Below are positions 24,873-33,443 of a DNA stretch of 64,000 bases, in pieces. A model generated the notes under the pieces. That model saw only the letters and a list, made by a program, of their open reading frames with translations, did no database searches and was not told the DNA's origin. Each line of letters opens with the position of its first letter. Position 1 is the stretch's first letter. The stretch comes from Streptomyces sp. SS1-1 (GTDB lineage: Bacteria > Actinomycetota > Actinomycetes > Streptomycetales > Streptomycetaceae): the NCBI RefSeq assembly GCF_008973465.1, contig NZ_WBXN01000004.1, positions 6,736,501-6,800,500 on the forward strand, given 5' to 3'. The translations under genes were made by a program, and so were the position numbers.

Positions 24873-25060
24873 CGCGCTGCCGGGGACGGTACGCCCGCCG
24901 AGCCGCTGCATGCCCCGTCGCCGGGCGCGCCGGAACGCCTGGGCGTCGTCAGCAATCCGGGGCGGGGCGTCCTGTCGTCCCCGGGGCCTGGGCCGGGCCC
25001 GGCACACGCACGAGCGCCTCCGCACAGTGCCCCATGGCGATCGTGCCGCAACCGGCCTGA
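24873..25060 (+). pseudogene. Decayed copy D of the 3' end of the universal stress gene
   Basis: It ends AQCPMAIVPQPA-stop in one frame, against AECPVAIVPQLA-stop in the intact protein. The front carries GCCGAGCCGCTGCATGCCCC, again the EALRAPL block. The middle is unrelated or badly decayed. Confidence 0.65.
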
Positions 25061-25085
25061 CCGACGCCTGCTGCCGGGGGCGGCC

Positions 25086-25394
25086 TCAAGGTCGTGGGTT
25101 CACCCGTTGCCACCGCGGGCGGGCGTCCGGGCCGCGGCGGCCCGCCGCCGCGGCGCAGCGGGGGCAGACCCGTTGGACGCGGTCCGCCGCGCCGCCCGAT
25201 TCCGGGAAGATGTCCGGCCAGGGGACGTGCGCGAAGCGGGAGAGGCGGGAGCGGCTCAGAGACAGGCCGCACACGGTCTGGTTCAGGCCGGGTTCCCAGG
25301 CGTGGACCTCACCGGCGGGCAGGCGGCGCCGGCCCTCCTCCTCGTCGGTCCACTGCCCGGAGGCGGCCACGGCGTACCTCTTCGCGCGTCCCAT
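25086..25394 (-). CDS. Small conserved hypothetical protein with C-terminal CxxC knuckle
   Basis: 102 residues. The pattern HAWEPGLNQTVCGLSLSRSRLSRFAHVPWPDI ... RVCPRCAAA resembles short Streptomyces proteins in which Cys residues may form a zinc knuckle. There is an acidic N-terminal stretch (WTDEEEG). No named function is known to me. The ATG at 25394 is chosen as the first Met before the conserved part; the ribosome site is weak. It stands alone, facing the decayed stress-gene repeats. Confidence 0.6.
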   Translation of the reverse strand: MGRAKRYAVAASGQWTDEEEGRRRLPAGEVHAWEPGLNQTVCGLSLSRSRLSRFAHVPWPDIFPESGGAADRVQRVCPRCAAAAGRRGPDARPRWQRVNPRP

Positions 25395-25728
25395 GACGCC
25401 GCCCGGGTTCCCCGCCGGACGTGACCCAAGCACGATCACGCCCGGCGCGCGGGACGGGCGTGATCGCGGCAAGGTGGAGCCATGGTCGCTCGCGGGTTCC
25501 GGGCCCCCTCCGGGGGCCGGTCCGCCGGCCGGGACGCCGTGCGGGACGCGGAGGTGCCGGCGGGCCCTGCGACGCGCTCACCTGCGACGCACGCGGCGCA
25601 CCCGTGTTGTGCCGGGGATTGTGCCCCCCAGGGCTGGGAACCCAGAGCACACCACAACCACCCGGGACCGCCCGGCGGGGGAGCCCCCTCACCCGCCGGG
25701 CAGGAGCCCGGACCCCGAGGAGAGACCC
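25395..25728. other. Intergenic region with an 11-bp inverted repeat
   Basis: CGATCACGCCC (25433-25443) and GGGCGTGATCG (25456-25466) are perfect inverted copies with a 12-base loop, 39 bases upstream of the minus-strand zinc-knuckle gene. This suits an operator or hairpin. The remaining stretch to 25728 shows no gene I can support; a long open frame there lacks any family signal. Confidence 0.5.
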
Positions 25729-26913
25729 GTGACCATGCGTATCGGTGTGGAGGAAGAGTTCCACGTCCTGGAGGTGGAGAGCGGGCTGCTCGTACCGCGT
25801 GCCGAGGCGGTGCTGCGGCGCCTCCCCGGACAGACCTTCACGACCGAACTGCAACCGTGCACCGTCGAGGCCAACAGCGCCGTGCACACGTCCCTGCACG
25901 ATCTGCACGCCGACCTGACCGGCATGCGCCGCCAACTGGACGCCGCCGCCTCCTCGCTGGGGCTCGCCGTCGTCGCCTCGGGCACCGCCCCGCTCGCGCC
26001 CGCCGCGTCCGCGAACCCCACCGCCGAGGACCGCTACCGGCACATGGCCGAGGAGTACCGCAGGGTCGCCGACGAGCAGCTGATCTGCGGCGCCCAGGTC
26101 CACGTCGACATCCCGGACCGCGACACCGCCGTCCAGGTCATGTGCGAGGTGTCGCCCTGGCTGCCCGCGCTGCTGGCCCTCTCCGCGAGCTCGCCGTTCT
26201 GGCAGGGCAGCGACACCGGGTACGCGAGCTGGCGCACCCTGCTGTGGCAGCGCTGGCCCACCGCCGGCCCGGCCGGCTGCTTCGCGACCGCCGCCGAGTA
26301 CGACGAGGCGGTGAACGACTTCGTGCGGGCCGGGGTCATCAGCGACACCGGGATGGTCTACTACGACGTCCGGCCCTCCGACCATCTGCGCACCCTGGAG
26401 CTGCGCATCTGCGACGCCTGCCCGCGCGCGGAGACAGTGGTCCTGATCGCCGGCCTGTTCCGCGCCCTGGTCACCGAGGCCCGCGCCCGGCTCCGCAAGC
26501 GCGGCACCCCCGGCTGCGCGGGCCGGCACGAGTGGCTGCGGGGCGCGTCCTGGCGGGCCGCCCGCTCGGGCCTGGAGGGCACGCTCGTCGACCCCGAGAC
26601 ACACCGGGAGGCCTCCGCGCGCCAGGTCGTACGGAAGCTGCTGCTGCGGCTGCGCCCCGCCCTGGAGGCGCACGGCGACTGGGGGACCGTCCGCGAGCTG
26701 GCGGAGGAGACCCTCGCCGAGGGCTCGGCGGCCCGCCGGATGCGCCGCACGGCCCGCCGGGAGGACCTGCTGGGCTGTGTCGACATGCTGATCGCCGAGA
26801 CCCGTGGCGAGCGCGGCGGCCGCGGCCCCGCGCGCACCGCGCCGCCCCGGACCCTGGTGGCGCCGTCGCGTCCGCTGGCCGGTCCGGAGGCCCCGGACGT
26901 CGTCGGCCGCTGA
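25729..26913 (+). CDS. YbdK/GCS2-type carboxylate-amine ligase
   Basis: 394 residues, glutamate-cysteine-ligase family 2. Seen: MRIGVEEEFHVLE at the N-terminus, TTELQPCTVEANSAV, QLICGAQVHVDIPDRDTAV, SPFWQGSDTGYASWR, and DVRPSDHLRTLELRICDACP. These enzymes join a carboxylate (often Glu) to an amine using ATP. YbdK itself has only weak glutamate-cysteine ligase activity, so the true substrate is open. GAGGAG lies 6 bases before GTG at 25729. It is followed on the same strand by an AsnO-like amidotransferase and an S9 peptidase, suggesting one pathway on a peptide or amide. Confidence 0.88.
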   Translation: MTMRIGVEEEFHVLEVESGLLVPRAEAVLRRLPGQTFTTELQPCTVEANSAVHTSLHDLHADLTGMRRQLDAAASSLGLAVVASGTAPLAPAASANPTAEDRYRHMAEEYRRVADEQLICGAQVHVDIPDRDTAVQVMCEVSPWLPALLALSASSPFWQGSDTGYASWRTLLWQRWPTAGPAGCFATAAEYDEAVNDFVRAGVISDTGMVYYDVRPSDHLRTLELRICDACPRAETVVLIAGLFRALVTEARARLRKRGTPGCAGRHEWLRGASWRAARSGLEGTLVDPETHREASARQVVRKLLLRLRPALEAHGDWGTVRELAEETLAEGSAARRMRRTARREDLLGCVDMLIAETRGERGGRGPARTAPPRTLVAPSRPLAGPEAPDVVGR

Positions 26914-26996
26914 CGCGCCGGGGACCGGTCCGCGCCCCCGGCGCGCCCCGGTCCCGTACGGCGTCCGTCCTGTCCCCGAACAGAGAGGATCCCCCC

Positions 26997-27107
26997 ATGC
27001 GTTCCGTCACCGCCGAGGCCGCCGCCCCAGGTCGCGCACCGGCTCCTCCGCCCTCCCGGGCAGGAGCGGGTGCCCGGAAGGGAGGCGTCACCGCATGTGC
27101 GGGCTGA
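26997..27107 (+). CDS. Possible leader peptide overlapping the AsnO-like gene start
   Basis: A 36-codon frame starts at an ATG 6 bases after GAGAGGA and ends at 27107, 13 bases inside the following AsnO-like gene in another frame. Terminating ribosomes could reinitiate there. The peptide (RSVTAEAAAPGRAPAPPP near the start) has no known motif. The ribosome site and overlap are the only support. Confidence 0.35.
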   Translation: MRSVTAEAAAPGRAPAPPPSRAGAGARKGGVTACAG

Positions 27108-28879
27108 GCGGGGAGATCCGCTTCGACGGGCAGCCGGCCGACCTGACGGCTGTCGAGCGCATGAACGAACAGCTCGTGGGGCGGGGCCCCGACGGGCAGG
27201 GCACCTGGCACCGGGGGCCCGTCGCCCTCGGTCACCGGCGGCTGAAGATCATCGACCTGACGGACCGCGGCGCCCAGCCGATGACCGACGCCCGCGCCGC
27301 GCTCACCGGCGTCTTCAACGGCTGCGTCTACAACTACCCGGAGCTGCGCGAGGAGCTGCGCGCCCTGGGGCACCGCTTCGCGTCGACGTCCGACACCGAG
27401 GTCGTCCTCAAGGCGTACCAGCAGTGGGGCACGCACTGCGTCGACCACTTCAAGGGCATGTTCGCCTTCGCGATCCTCGAGCACCGCACCGGGCGGCTCG
27501 TCCTCGCCCGCGACCGGCTCGGCATCAAGCCCCTGTACCTGGCCCGCACCCCCGGCCGGCTGCGGTTCGCCTCCTCCCTGCCCGCGCTCCTCGCCGCGGG
27601 CGACGTGGACACCTCCCTGGACCCGGCCGCCCTGCACCAGTACCTGAGCTGGCACGCCACGGTCGCGGCGCCGCGCACCGTCCTCAACGGCGTCCGCAAG
27701 CTCCCGCCGGCCACCGTGCGGGTCGTCGAGCCGGACGGCACCCACCGGGACCACTGCTACTGGCAGCCGTCGTACACCCGCCGCGACGCGTACGCCGGCA
27801 TGAGCGCGGACGAGTGGCGGGACGCGGTGCTGGAGGCGCTGCGCACGGCGGTCCGGCGCCGCATGGTCGCCGACGTGCCGGTCGGCGTCCTGCTCTCCGG
27901 CGGCCTCGACTCCAGCCTGATCGTCGCCCTGCTGGCCGACGAGGGACAGCGCGGCCTGAAGACGTTCAGCGTCGGCTTCGAGTCGGAGGGCGGCGAGGAG
28001 GGCGACGAGTTCGCGTACTCGGACCTGGTGGCCGGCGAGTTCGGCACCGACCACCGGCGGCTGATGGTCCCCTCCCACCGGGTCTCGGCCGCCCTGGAGG
28101 GCGCCGTCCAGGCGATGAGCGAGCCGATGATCAGCCATGACGTCGTCGCCTTCCACCTGCTCGCCGAGCAGGTGTCGAAGGAGGTCAAGGTCGTCCAGAG
28201 CGGCCAGGGCGCCGACGAGGTCTTCGCGGGCTACCACTGGTACCCGCGCCTGGCGGACACCACCCGCGACGACGAGCCGCGCCGCTACGCCGACGTGTAC
28301 TTCGACCGGTCCCACGACGACATCGCCCGCATCCTGCGGCCCGACCTCCTCGCGGACCACGACGTCTCCGGCCGGTTCGTCGACGCGCACATGGCCGTCC
28401 CCGGCGCCGAAACCGCCCTGGACGCGGCGCTGCGCCTGGACACGCACGTCATGCTGGTGGACGACCCGGTGAAACGGGTCGACAACATGACGATGGCCTG
28501 GGGCCTGGAGGCGCGTGTGCCGTTCCTCGACCACGAGCTGGTCGAATTGGCCGCGGCCTGCCCGCCGGAGCTGAAACTGGCCGACGGCGGCAAGGGCGTC
28601 CTCAAGGCGGCGGGCCGCAAGCTCCTGCCGGTGGACGTCGTCGACCGGCCGAAGGGCTACTTCCCGGTGCCGGCCATCCGGCACATGGCGGGCCCCGTCC
28701 TGGCGCGGGTGCGCGACGCCCTGGAGGCACCCGAGGCCAGGCGGCGCGGGCTGTTCCGGCAGTCCTACGTCGACGAACTCCTCGCGGCGCCCGACGAGCA
28801 CCGGACCCGGCGGGGCAACAACGCCCTGTGGCAGATCGCGTTGCTGGAGATATGGCTGCAGACGCACGGAATCAAGTGA
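27095..28879 (+). CDS. Class II glutamine amidotransferase / AsnB-like synthetase (N-acetylglutaminylglutamine amidotransferase-like)
   Basis: 594 residues. Cys2 is the N-terminal nucleophile (MCGLSGEI) of the glutaminase domain. The synthetase domain has the PP-loop LLSGGLDSSLI near residue 267 and QSGQGADEVFAGYHWYP, with DDPVKRVDNMTMAWGLEARVPFLD near the end. These match AsnO-type enzymes that amidate N-acetylglutaminylglutamine in osmoadaptation more than housekeeping AsnB. The usual GNAT/ATP-grasp partner is missing here; a GCS2-type ligase lies upstream instead. GGAAGGGAGG precedes the ATG at 27095. Its stop overlaps the proposed start of the S9 peptidase. Confidence 0.88.
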   Translation: MCGLSGEIRFDGQPADLTAVERMNEQLVGRGPDGQGTWHRGPVALGHRRLKIIDLTDRGAQPMTDARAALTGVFNGCVYNYPELREELRALGHRFASTSDTEVVLKAYQQWGTHCVDHFKGMFAFAILEHRTGRLVLARDRLGIKPLYLARTPGRLRFASSLPALLAAGDVDTSLDPAALHQYLSWHATVAAPRTVLNGVRKLPPATVRVVEPDGTHRDHCYWQPSYTRRDAYAGMSADEWRDAVLEALRTAVRRRMVADVPVGVLLSGGLDSSLIVALLADEGQRGLKTFSVGFESEGGEEGDEFAYSDLVAGEFGTDHRRLMVPSHRVSAALEGAVQAMSEPMISHDVVAFHLLAEQVSKEVKVVQSGQGADEVFAGYHWYPRLADTTRDDEPRRYADVYFDRSHDDIARILRPDLLADHDVSGRFVDAHMAVPGAETALDAALRLDTHVMLVDDPVKRVDNMTMAWGLEARVPFLDHELVELAAACPPELKLADGGKGVLKAAGRKLLPVDVVDRPKGYFPVPAIRHMAGPVLARVRDALEAPEARRRGLFRQSYVDELLAAPDEHRTRRGNNALWQIALLEIWLQTHGIK

Positions 28880-31077
28880 CCGGCCCCGGCGGCGGCCCGG
28901 CGCCGCGCCTCCTGCCGTTCCGCCCGGCCCCGGGCCCGTCCCCCGCGTGGCAGACGATGAGTCCGCCGGCGGAGAACCCGCCGGGGGAGGGCCGGCCGGC
29001 CGAGCGGGGCGGCGCCGACCGGACCGTCGCCCCGGAGCCCATGCAGCTGCCCGGTGCGGGCGGCCCGCGCGACGCCGTGACGCGGCTGCGCGCCCACGGC
29101 TGCTGGTACCCCTCCGCCGACCCCACCGGCACCGAGGTCGCCTTCATCTGCGACCGCGGCGGCGTCCCCCAGCTCTGGGCGGGGCCCGTCGGCGGCGAGG
29201 ACGTACGGCTCCTGGACGCGTCGCCGGACCCCGTCAAGGAGGTGTCCTGGTCGCCGGACGGCCGCTGGATCGCGTACACCACGGCGCCGGGCGGCGGCGA
29301 GCACACCCGCGTCCTGTGCGTCCACCCCGACGGCTCCGGACGGCGGCTCCTCGCGGGCGCCGACCCGGCGGGCTCCGCCTACCTGGGCCGCTGGGCGCAC
29401 GACGGCTCGACGGTCTCCGTCACCGTGGCCGCCGGCATGGCGCCCGCCTCCGCCGGGCCCGACCACGAGGGCGCCCCCGGGACGCCGGCCGAGTGGACGG
29501 AACGGGACGGGCACGCCACCCTCCTCGGCCCCCTCGCCTACGACGCCGTGACGGGACCGCGGCCGGACGGCGGCCCCGCCCTCCTCACCGCCCCGGCCGA
29601 CCGGGCCGTCCGTACCGAAGGCGGCGTGTCCGTCTACCTGATCGACCCCGACGGCCTGGCGTCCCCGGTGCTGATCTCCACCGAGACGCACGCGGCGTCC
29701 CTGCGGGTCTGCGACCTCAGCCGCGACGGCCGCCTCGTGCTGCTGCGCCGGGGCCCCCGCGGACGCCGGGAGGCGGTGGTGCGGCGCATTGCCGACGCGG
29801 AGGCCACCCTCGTGATGCCGGTCGCCGACGGCGACCCGTGGATCGGCCGGTTCTCCTCCGACGCGCGCACCCTGTGGCTGCGCAGCGACGCCGACCGGGA
29901 GTTCGCGGCCCTCGTCGCCGTCGAACTGGACGAGGACGGCGGGCCGCGCGGCGCGTCCGTCCTCGCCGAGCGCGACGGCAACGACCTGGAACTGCTGACC
30001 CTGGCCCACGACGGCACCACCGCAGTCCTGGCCTGGAACGTGCAGGGCGCCAGCGAACTCGAGGTCGTCGAGACCTCACCGCCCGGCCAGGCCCCCGGCA
30101 CCCTCGGCCCGCTCCGCCCGGTCCCGCTGCCCCACGAGGTGGTCACCCGGGTCGCGACGGCGGGCCCCGGCCGGCTGCTGCTGGCCCTGTCCGGGTCGCA
30201 GCGCCGCCCCGGCATCTGGTGGGTCCACGAGGGCGTGGCCTCGCTGCGCACCCCCTGGTCGGCCCGCGACGAGGACGCCGTCCCGCCGGGCCGCCCGCCG
30301 GTACGCCCTGTGCCCCTGCGGCTCACCGCCCGCGACGGGCTGCCCCTGAGCGGCTGGTACTACCGGGCGCCGGGACGCGGCCCGGACGTACCGGCACCCT
30401 GCGTCATCCATCTGCACGGCGGCCCCGAGGAACAGGAACGGCCGGTCTTCAACCCGCTCTACCACGAACTCCTCGGGCGCGGCCTCGACGTCTTCGCACC
30501 CGATGTGCGCGGTTCCCTGGGGCACGGCAGGTCGTTCGTCGACGCCGACCTCGGCGCCGGCCGCTTCGGCGCCCTGGACGACGTCGCGGACTGCGCGGCC
30601 CACGCGGTCGTCGCGGGCCCCGCCGACCCGACCCGGCTGGCGGTCATGGGCCGTTCGTACGGCGGCTATCTGACGTTCGCGTCCGTGGTGTGGCACCCGG
30701 ACCTGTTCCGTACGGCGGTCGCGGTCTGCGGCATGTCGGACTTCCTGACGTTCTTCGCCGGGACCGAGCCCTGGATCGCGGAGTCCGCCGCGCACAAGTA
30801 CGGGCATCCGGAACGCGACCGCGCCCTGCTGCGCAGCCTGTCGCCGATGAGCCGGATCGACGCGCTGCGCGCCCCGGTCCTCGCCGTCCACGGGGAACAC
30901 GACACCAACGTGCCGCCGGGGGAGTCCCAGCAGTTCGTCCGGGCCGCGCGCGAACGGGGCGTCGAGGCCGAACTGCTGATGCTGCGCGACGAGGGGCACG
31001 ACTTCCTGCGGGCGGAGAACCGCCGGCTGTTCCGCCGGGCCGCGGGCGACTGGCTCCAGAGCCACCTGGGCCTGTGA
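28876..31077 (+). CDS. S9-family prolyl-oligopeptidase-like serine peptidase
   Basis: About 733 residues. The N-terminal 400 residues are a beta-propeller (repeated D-x-x-x-V-SWSPDGRW-type blades). The C-terminal alpha/beta hydrolase carries IHLHGGPEEQERP, the nucleophile GRSYGGYLT (Ser near 594), Asp in HGEHDTNVPPGES and His in DEGHDFLR. No signal peptide is seen, so it is probably cytoplasmic and cleaves short peptides. The GTG at 28876 is chosen for the 4-base overlap with the AsnO-like stop; an ATG at 28852 is also possible. It may degrade the product of the two preceding genes. Confidence 0.88.
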   Translation: MTGPGGGPAPRLLPFRPAPGPSPAWQTMSPPAENPPGEGRPAERGGADRTVAPEPMQLPGAGGPRDAVTRLRAHGCWYPSADPTGTEVAFICDRGGVPQLWAGPVGGEDVRLLDASPDPVKEVSWSPDGRWIAYTTAPGGGEHTRVLCVHPDGSGRRLLAGADPAGSAYLGRWAHDGSTVSVTVAAGMAPASAGPDHEGAPGTPAEWTERDGHATLLGPLAYDAVTGPRPDGGPALLTAPADRAVRTEGGVSVYLIDPDGLASPVLISTETHAASLRVCDLSRDGRLVLLRRGPRGRREAVVRRIADAEATLVMPVADGDPWIGRFSSDARTLWLRSDADREFAALVAVELDEDGGPRGASVLAERDGNDLELLTLAHDGTTAVLAWNVQGASELEVVETSPPGQAPGTLGPLRPVPLPHEVVTRVATAGPGRLLLALSGSQRRPGIWWVHEGVASLRTPWSARDEDAVPPGRPPVRPVPLRLTARDGLPLSGWYYRAPGRGPDVPAPCVIHLHGGPEEQERPVFNPLYHELLGRGLDVFAPDVRGSLGHGRSFVDADLGAGRFGALDDVADCAAHAVVAGPADPTRLAVMGRSYGGYLTFASVVWHPDLFRTAVAVCGMSDFLTFFAGTEPWIAESAAHKYGHPERDRALLRSLSPMSRIDALRAPVLAVHGEHDTNVPPGESQQFVRAARERGVEAELLMLRDEGHDFLRAENRRLFRRAAGDWLQSHLGL

Positions 31078-31104
31078 CCCGTCCCCGGGCCGCCGCCGGG
31101 CCGG

Positions 31105-31461
31105 TCAGGCGGCCGTGGTGAGCGCGGTGGCCGTCGCGATGGCGGTGTGCGCGCGGGCGTGGATGACCATACGGATGCCGTGGGTGTCGGCGTTGGCGTC
31201 GAGCAGACGCCGGGCCGGGGCGCTGTGGGTGGCGACGAACGTCACCAGGTCGAGGTGGCTGCACAGCCGGTGCACGCGCAGCACCACGCTCACCGCCGCC
31301 TCGGTCGCCGCCGGTTCGTCCAGGACGATGACCACGGACGACGGCCTGACCCCCTGCACGAGATCGCTGATCTGCGTGAGCAGCGCGGCCCGCCCGCCGA
31401 TCCCCGGGTCCTCGAGCACCGTGATGACCAGTACGCCTCGTTCGACGGTGTGAGACAGCAT
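31105..31461 (-). CDS. STAS-like hypothetical protein
   Basis: 118 residues. A beta-strand/helix order with SSVVIVLDEPAATEAAVSVVLRVHRLC resembles a STAS domain, but the conserved DSSGL-type loop is not present. The ATG at 31461 follows a purine-rich AAGGGACTGGGG; an upstream GTG has no ribosome site. An inverted repeat AGTCC-N6-GGACT (31491-31506) lies just upstream, over the stop of the CtaG gene. Role unknown; possibly a partner in the sigma-factor network with the STAS protein at 19107. Confidence 0.65.
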   Translation of the reverse strand: MLSHTVERGVLVITVLEDPGIGGRAALLTQISDLVQGVRPSSVVIVLDEPAATEAAVSVVLRVHRLCSHLDLVTFVATHSAPARRLLDANADTHGIRMVIHARAHTAIATATALTTAA

Positions 31462-31504
31462 CACGGCCCCAGTCCCTTCCACGGCGAATCAGTCCATAGT
31501 CGGA

Positions 31505-32347
31505 CTACCCGATATTCTGCGCACAATGCGGCATGTTCCGCGGGTCGAGCGCCCCGTCCGGGCGGCGTGAGGCGGCCCGCAGCGCCCGCCCCCGCGCCGC
31601 GTACCAGCCGGCCCCCACCACGACCGCCGTCGCCAGCGCCACCGCGTCGCCGCCGTAGTACATGACCTGCGCTCCGGCCCGCAGATCGCCCGTGGCGACG
31701 TCGAGGCCGGGCGGCGGGGCCGCGTACAGCGTCTTGGCGAGCACCCCGTGCACGGCGCCCGCGACCAGCAGCGTGCCGCCCCGCACGGCCGCGCCCCAGC
31801 GGCGGCGCACCGGGTCGAGCCCGCACACGGCGAACGCGAACAGCGCCCCGGCGGCCAGGACATGGACGTGCACCAGCAGACGCACGAGGGGCAGGTGGGC
31901 CGTCGCCGCGAACAACCCCGTCCGGTACAGCAGCCACAGACCCCCGACGTCCAGCAGGGCCGCCACCGGCGGGAACGTCAGCCACCCGGCGACACGGAGA
32001 CGGGTCAGCGCGAGCAGGGACCGCCGTACGCCACCGGGCGGCAGGGCGCGCAGCGCGAGGGTGAGCGGGCGGGCCGTCACCAGCAGCAGCGGGGCGGCCA
32101 TCCCCAGGACGACGTGCTGGACCATGTGCCCGGTGAACGGCCCACCCGGCGCGGCGCCCAGCCCCACCCAGGCCACGGCACCACCGCCCGCCACGAACGA
32201 CAGGTCCCGCCACCAGGACCAGACGTCCCCACGCCGCCGCAACCGCCGGGCCGCCAGCAGATAACAGACGGCCGCCAGCAGCGCGGCGAGGGCCGGCAGC
32301 GGCTCGGCGGCGGAAGGAACCCCGGAGTGGGCGTGCGCGAGGCTCAC
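31505..32347 (-). CDS. CtaG-family cytochrome c oxidase assembly membrane protein
   Basis: 280 residues with about seven hydrophobic helices. Family marks are GGPFTGHMVQHVVLGMAAPLLLVTARP, VHVHVLAAGALFAFAVCGLDPV and YYGGDAVALATAVVV. In Bacillus, CtaG supports assembly of caa3 oxidase, probably the CuB centre. GTG at 32347 overlaps the stop of the DUF2243 gene (GTGA), so the two are translationally coupled. An orphan CtaD lies 1.5 kb upstream on the same strand and could be the client. Confidence 0.88.
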   Translation of the reverse strand: MSLAHAHSGVPSAAEPLPALAALLAAVCYLLAARRLRRRGDVWSWWRDLSFVAGGGAVAWVGLGAAPGGPFTGHMVQHVVLGMAAPLLLVTARPLTLALRALPPGGVRRSLLALTRLRVAGWLTFPPVAALLDVGGLWLLYRTGLFAATAHLPLVRLLVHVHVLAAGALFAFAVCGLDPVRRRWGAAVRGGTLLVAGAVHGVLAKTLYAAPPPGLDVATGDLRAGAQVMYYGGDAVALATAVVVGAGWYAARGRALRAASRRPDGALDPRNMPHCAQNIG

Positions 32348-32805
32348 GACATCCGCCCCGCGCGGCCCGCCCGCACCGCGAGGACGAAGCCGGCGAGCAG
32401 CAGGGCCAGCCCGGCCAGGTTCCACGCCCAGTCGTACGGGGTGACGTCGACGCCGTAGCGCACCTGGTGCACGCGCAGCAGCTTGTGGTCCACGATCCCG
32501 TCGAACAGCTGGAAGCCGCCCGCCCCCATCAGGAACCCCGCACGGGCGTACGCCGGGGCCATCGCCCCACGGCGGCGCAGGTCGGCGTGGAGGAAGACCC
32601 CGGCGACCAGCGCCAGCAGTTCGGCGCTGTGCAGCAGCCCGTCGGACAGCAGGCCCACGGAACCGGTCGAACGGTCGTAGAAGTGGTGCCAGCCGAGCAG
32701 CTGGTGGAAGACGATCTCGTCGACCGCGGCCATCACCGCCGCGCCGATCAGCACCCAGACGGCCGCCGACCGCCGGGGCTCGGCGCGGGGGACCGGTTCG
32801 TTCAT
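32344..32805 (-). CDS. DUF2243 membrane protein
   Basis: 153 residues, four predicted helices. The typical DUF2243 pattern is AVDEIVFHQLLGWHHFYDRST near the first helix, and QLFDGIVDHKLLRVHQVRYGVD with repeated His residues that may hold metal or haem. GGAGG lies 9 bases before the ATG at 32805. It is coupled to ctaG by a 4-base overlap. Both recur together in actinobacteria, which suggests a job in oxidase copper or haem handling, but this is inference. Confidence 0.85.
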   Translation of the reverse strand: MNEPVPRAEPRRSAAVWVLIGAAVMAAVDEIVFHQLLGWHHFYDRSTGSVGLLSDGLLHSAELLALVAGVFLHADLRRRGAMAPAYARAGFLMGAGGFQLFDGIVDHKLLRVHQVRYGVDVTPYDWAWNLAGLALLLAGFVLAVRAGRAGRMS

Positions 32806-32891
32806 CGCTGTCGCCCTCCCTGCTCGTACGTCCCGCTCCTCGTGCCCGTGCCGCACGGGTGAGCGCCGGGCCGACGGGTACCCGGCAGGGC

Positions 32892-33424
32892 ATGTTCACG
32901 CGCGCACTGTGGCAGGGGCTCGTCGCCGGAGCCGCCGGGGGAGTCGTCATGACGCTCGGCGAGAAGATCGAGCAGGCCGTCACCGGCCGCCCCGACTCCC
33001 ATGTGCCCGGACGGGTGCTGGCCCGTCTGACCGGGCTGCCCGAACGGGAGGGACGGCAGCCCCTGCCGGTGAACTGGGCGATGCACTTCGGGCAGGCCGC
33101 CCTCCTCGGCGTGCTGCGCTCGGTGATGGCCCAGGCCGGACTGCGCGGACCGGCCGCCTCCGCCCAGTTCACCGTCGTCCGCGTCACCAACGACCAGATC
33201 CTGGAGAACGCGACCGGCGTCGGCGCCCCGCCTCCCACCTGGCCCGCGCCGAACTCGTCGTGGACCTGCTGCACAAGACCGTCTACGGCTTCGCCACCGG
33301 CGTCGTCGCCGACGCGCTGGCCGCCCGTGACGGCCGGGGACCGGGACAGCGCCACGCGGCGGCCCGCCCCGGCCGCCGTACGGACGCTGGACCGCTGCCG
33401 AGGGGCGACTCCCGCGGCCGGTGA
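32892..33424 (+). pseudogene. Membrane protein gene with an apparent frameshift
   Basis: The frame from 32892 reads FTRALWQGLVAGAAGGVVMTLGEKIEQAVTGRP and later FTVVRVTNDQILENATG, then loses sense after PPPTWP. A second frame picks up as RAELVVDLLHKTVYGFATG and ends at 33424. Adding one C to the short C-run at 33243-33245 would join TWP directly to RAEL and give one protein of about 178 residues with an N-terminal membrane helix. Either the gene is newly broken or the base is a sequencing/assembly error. Confidence 0.7.
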
Positions 33425-33443
33425 GCCGCCGCCCACGGCGTCG

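Noticed and set aside
23333..25060. Plus-strand open frame spanning the stress gene and its decayed copies
   Set aside because: Its product is Arg/Pro/Gly-rich and out of frame with the stress protein; only the last residues echo the copied tail.
25482..27107. Long plus-strand open frame overlapping the GCS2 ligase gene
   Set aside because: It has arginine-rich shadow composition with no motif, and the ligase in the other frame is clearly real. Only its last 36 codons are kept as a possible leader.
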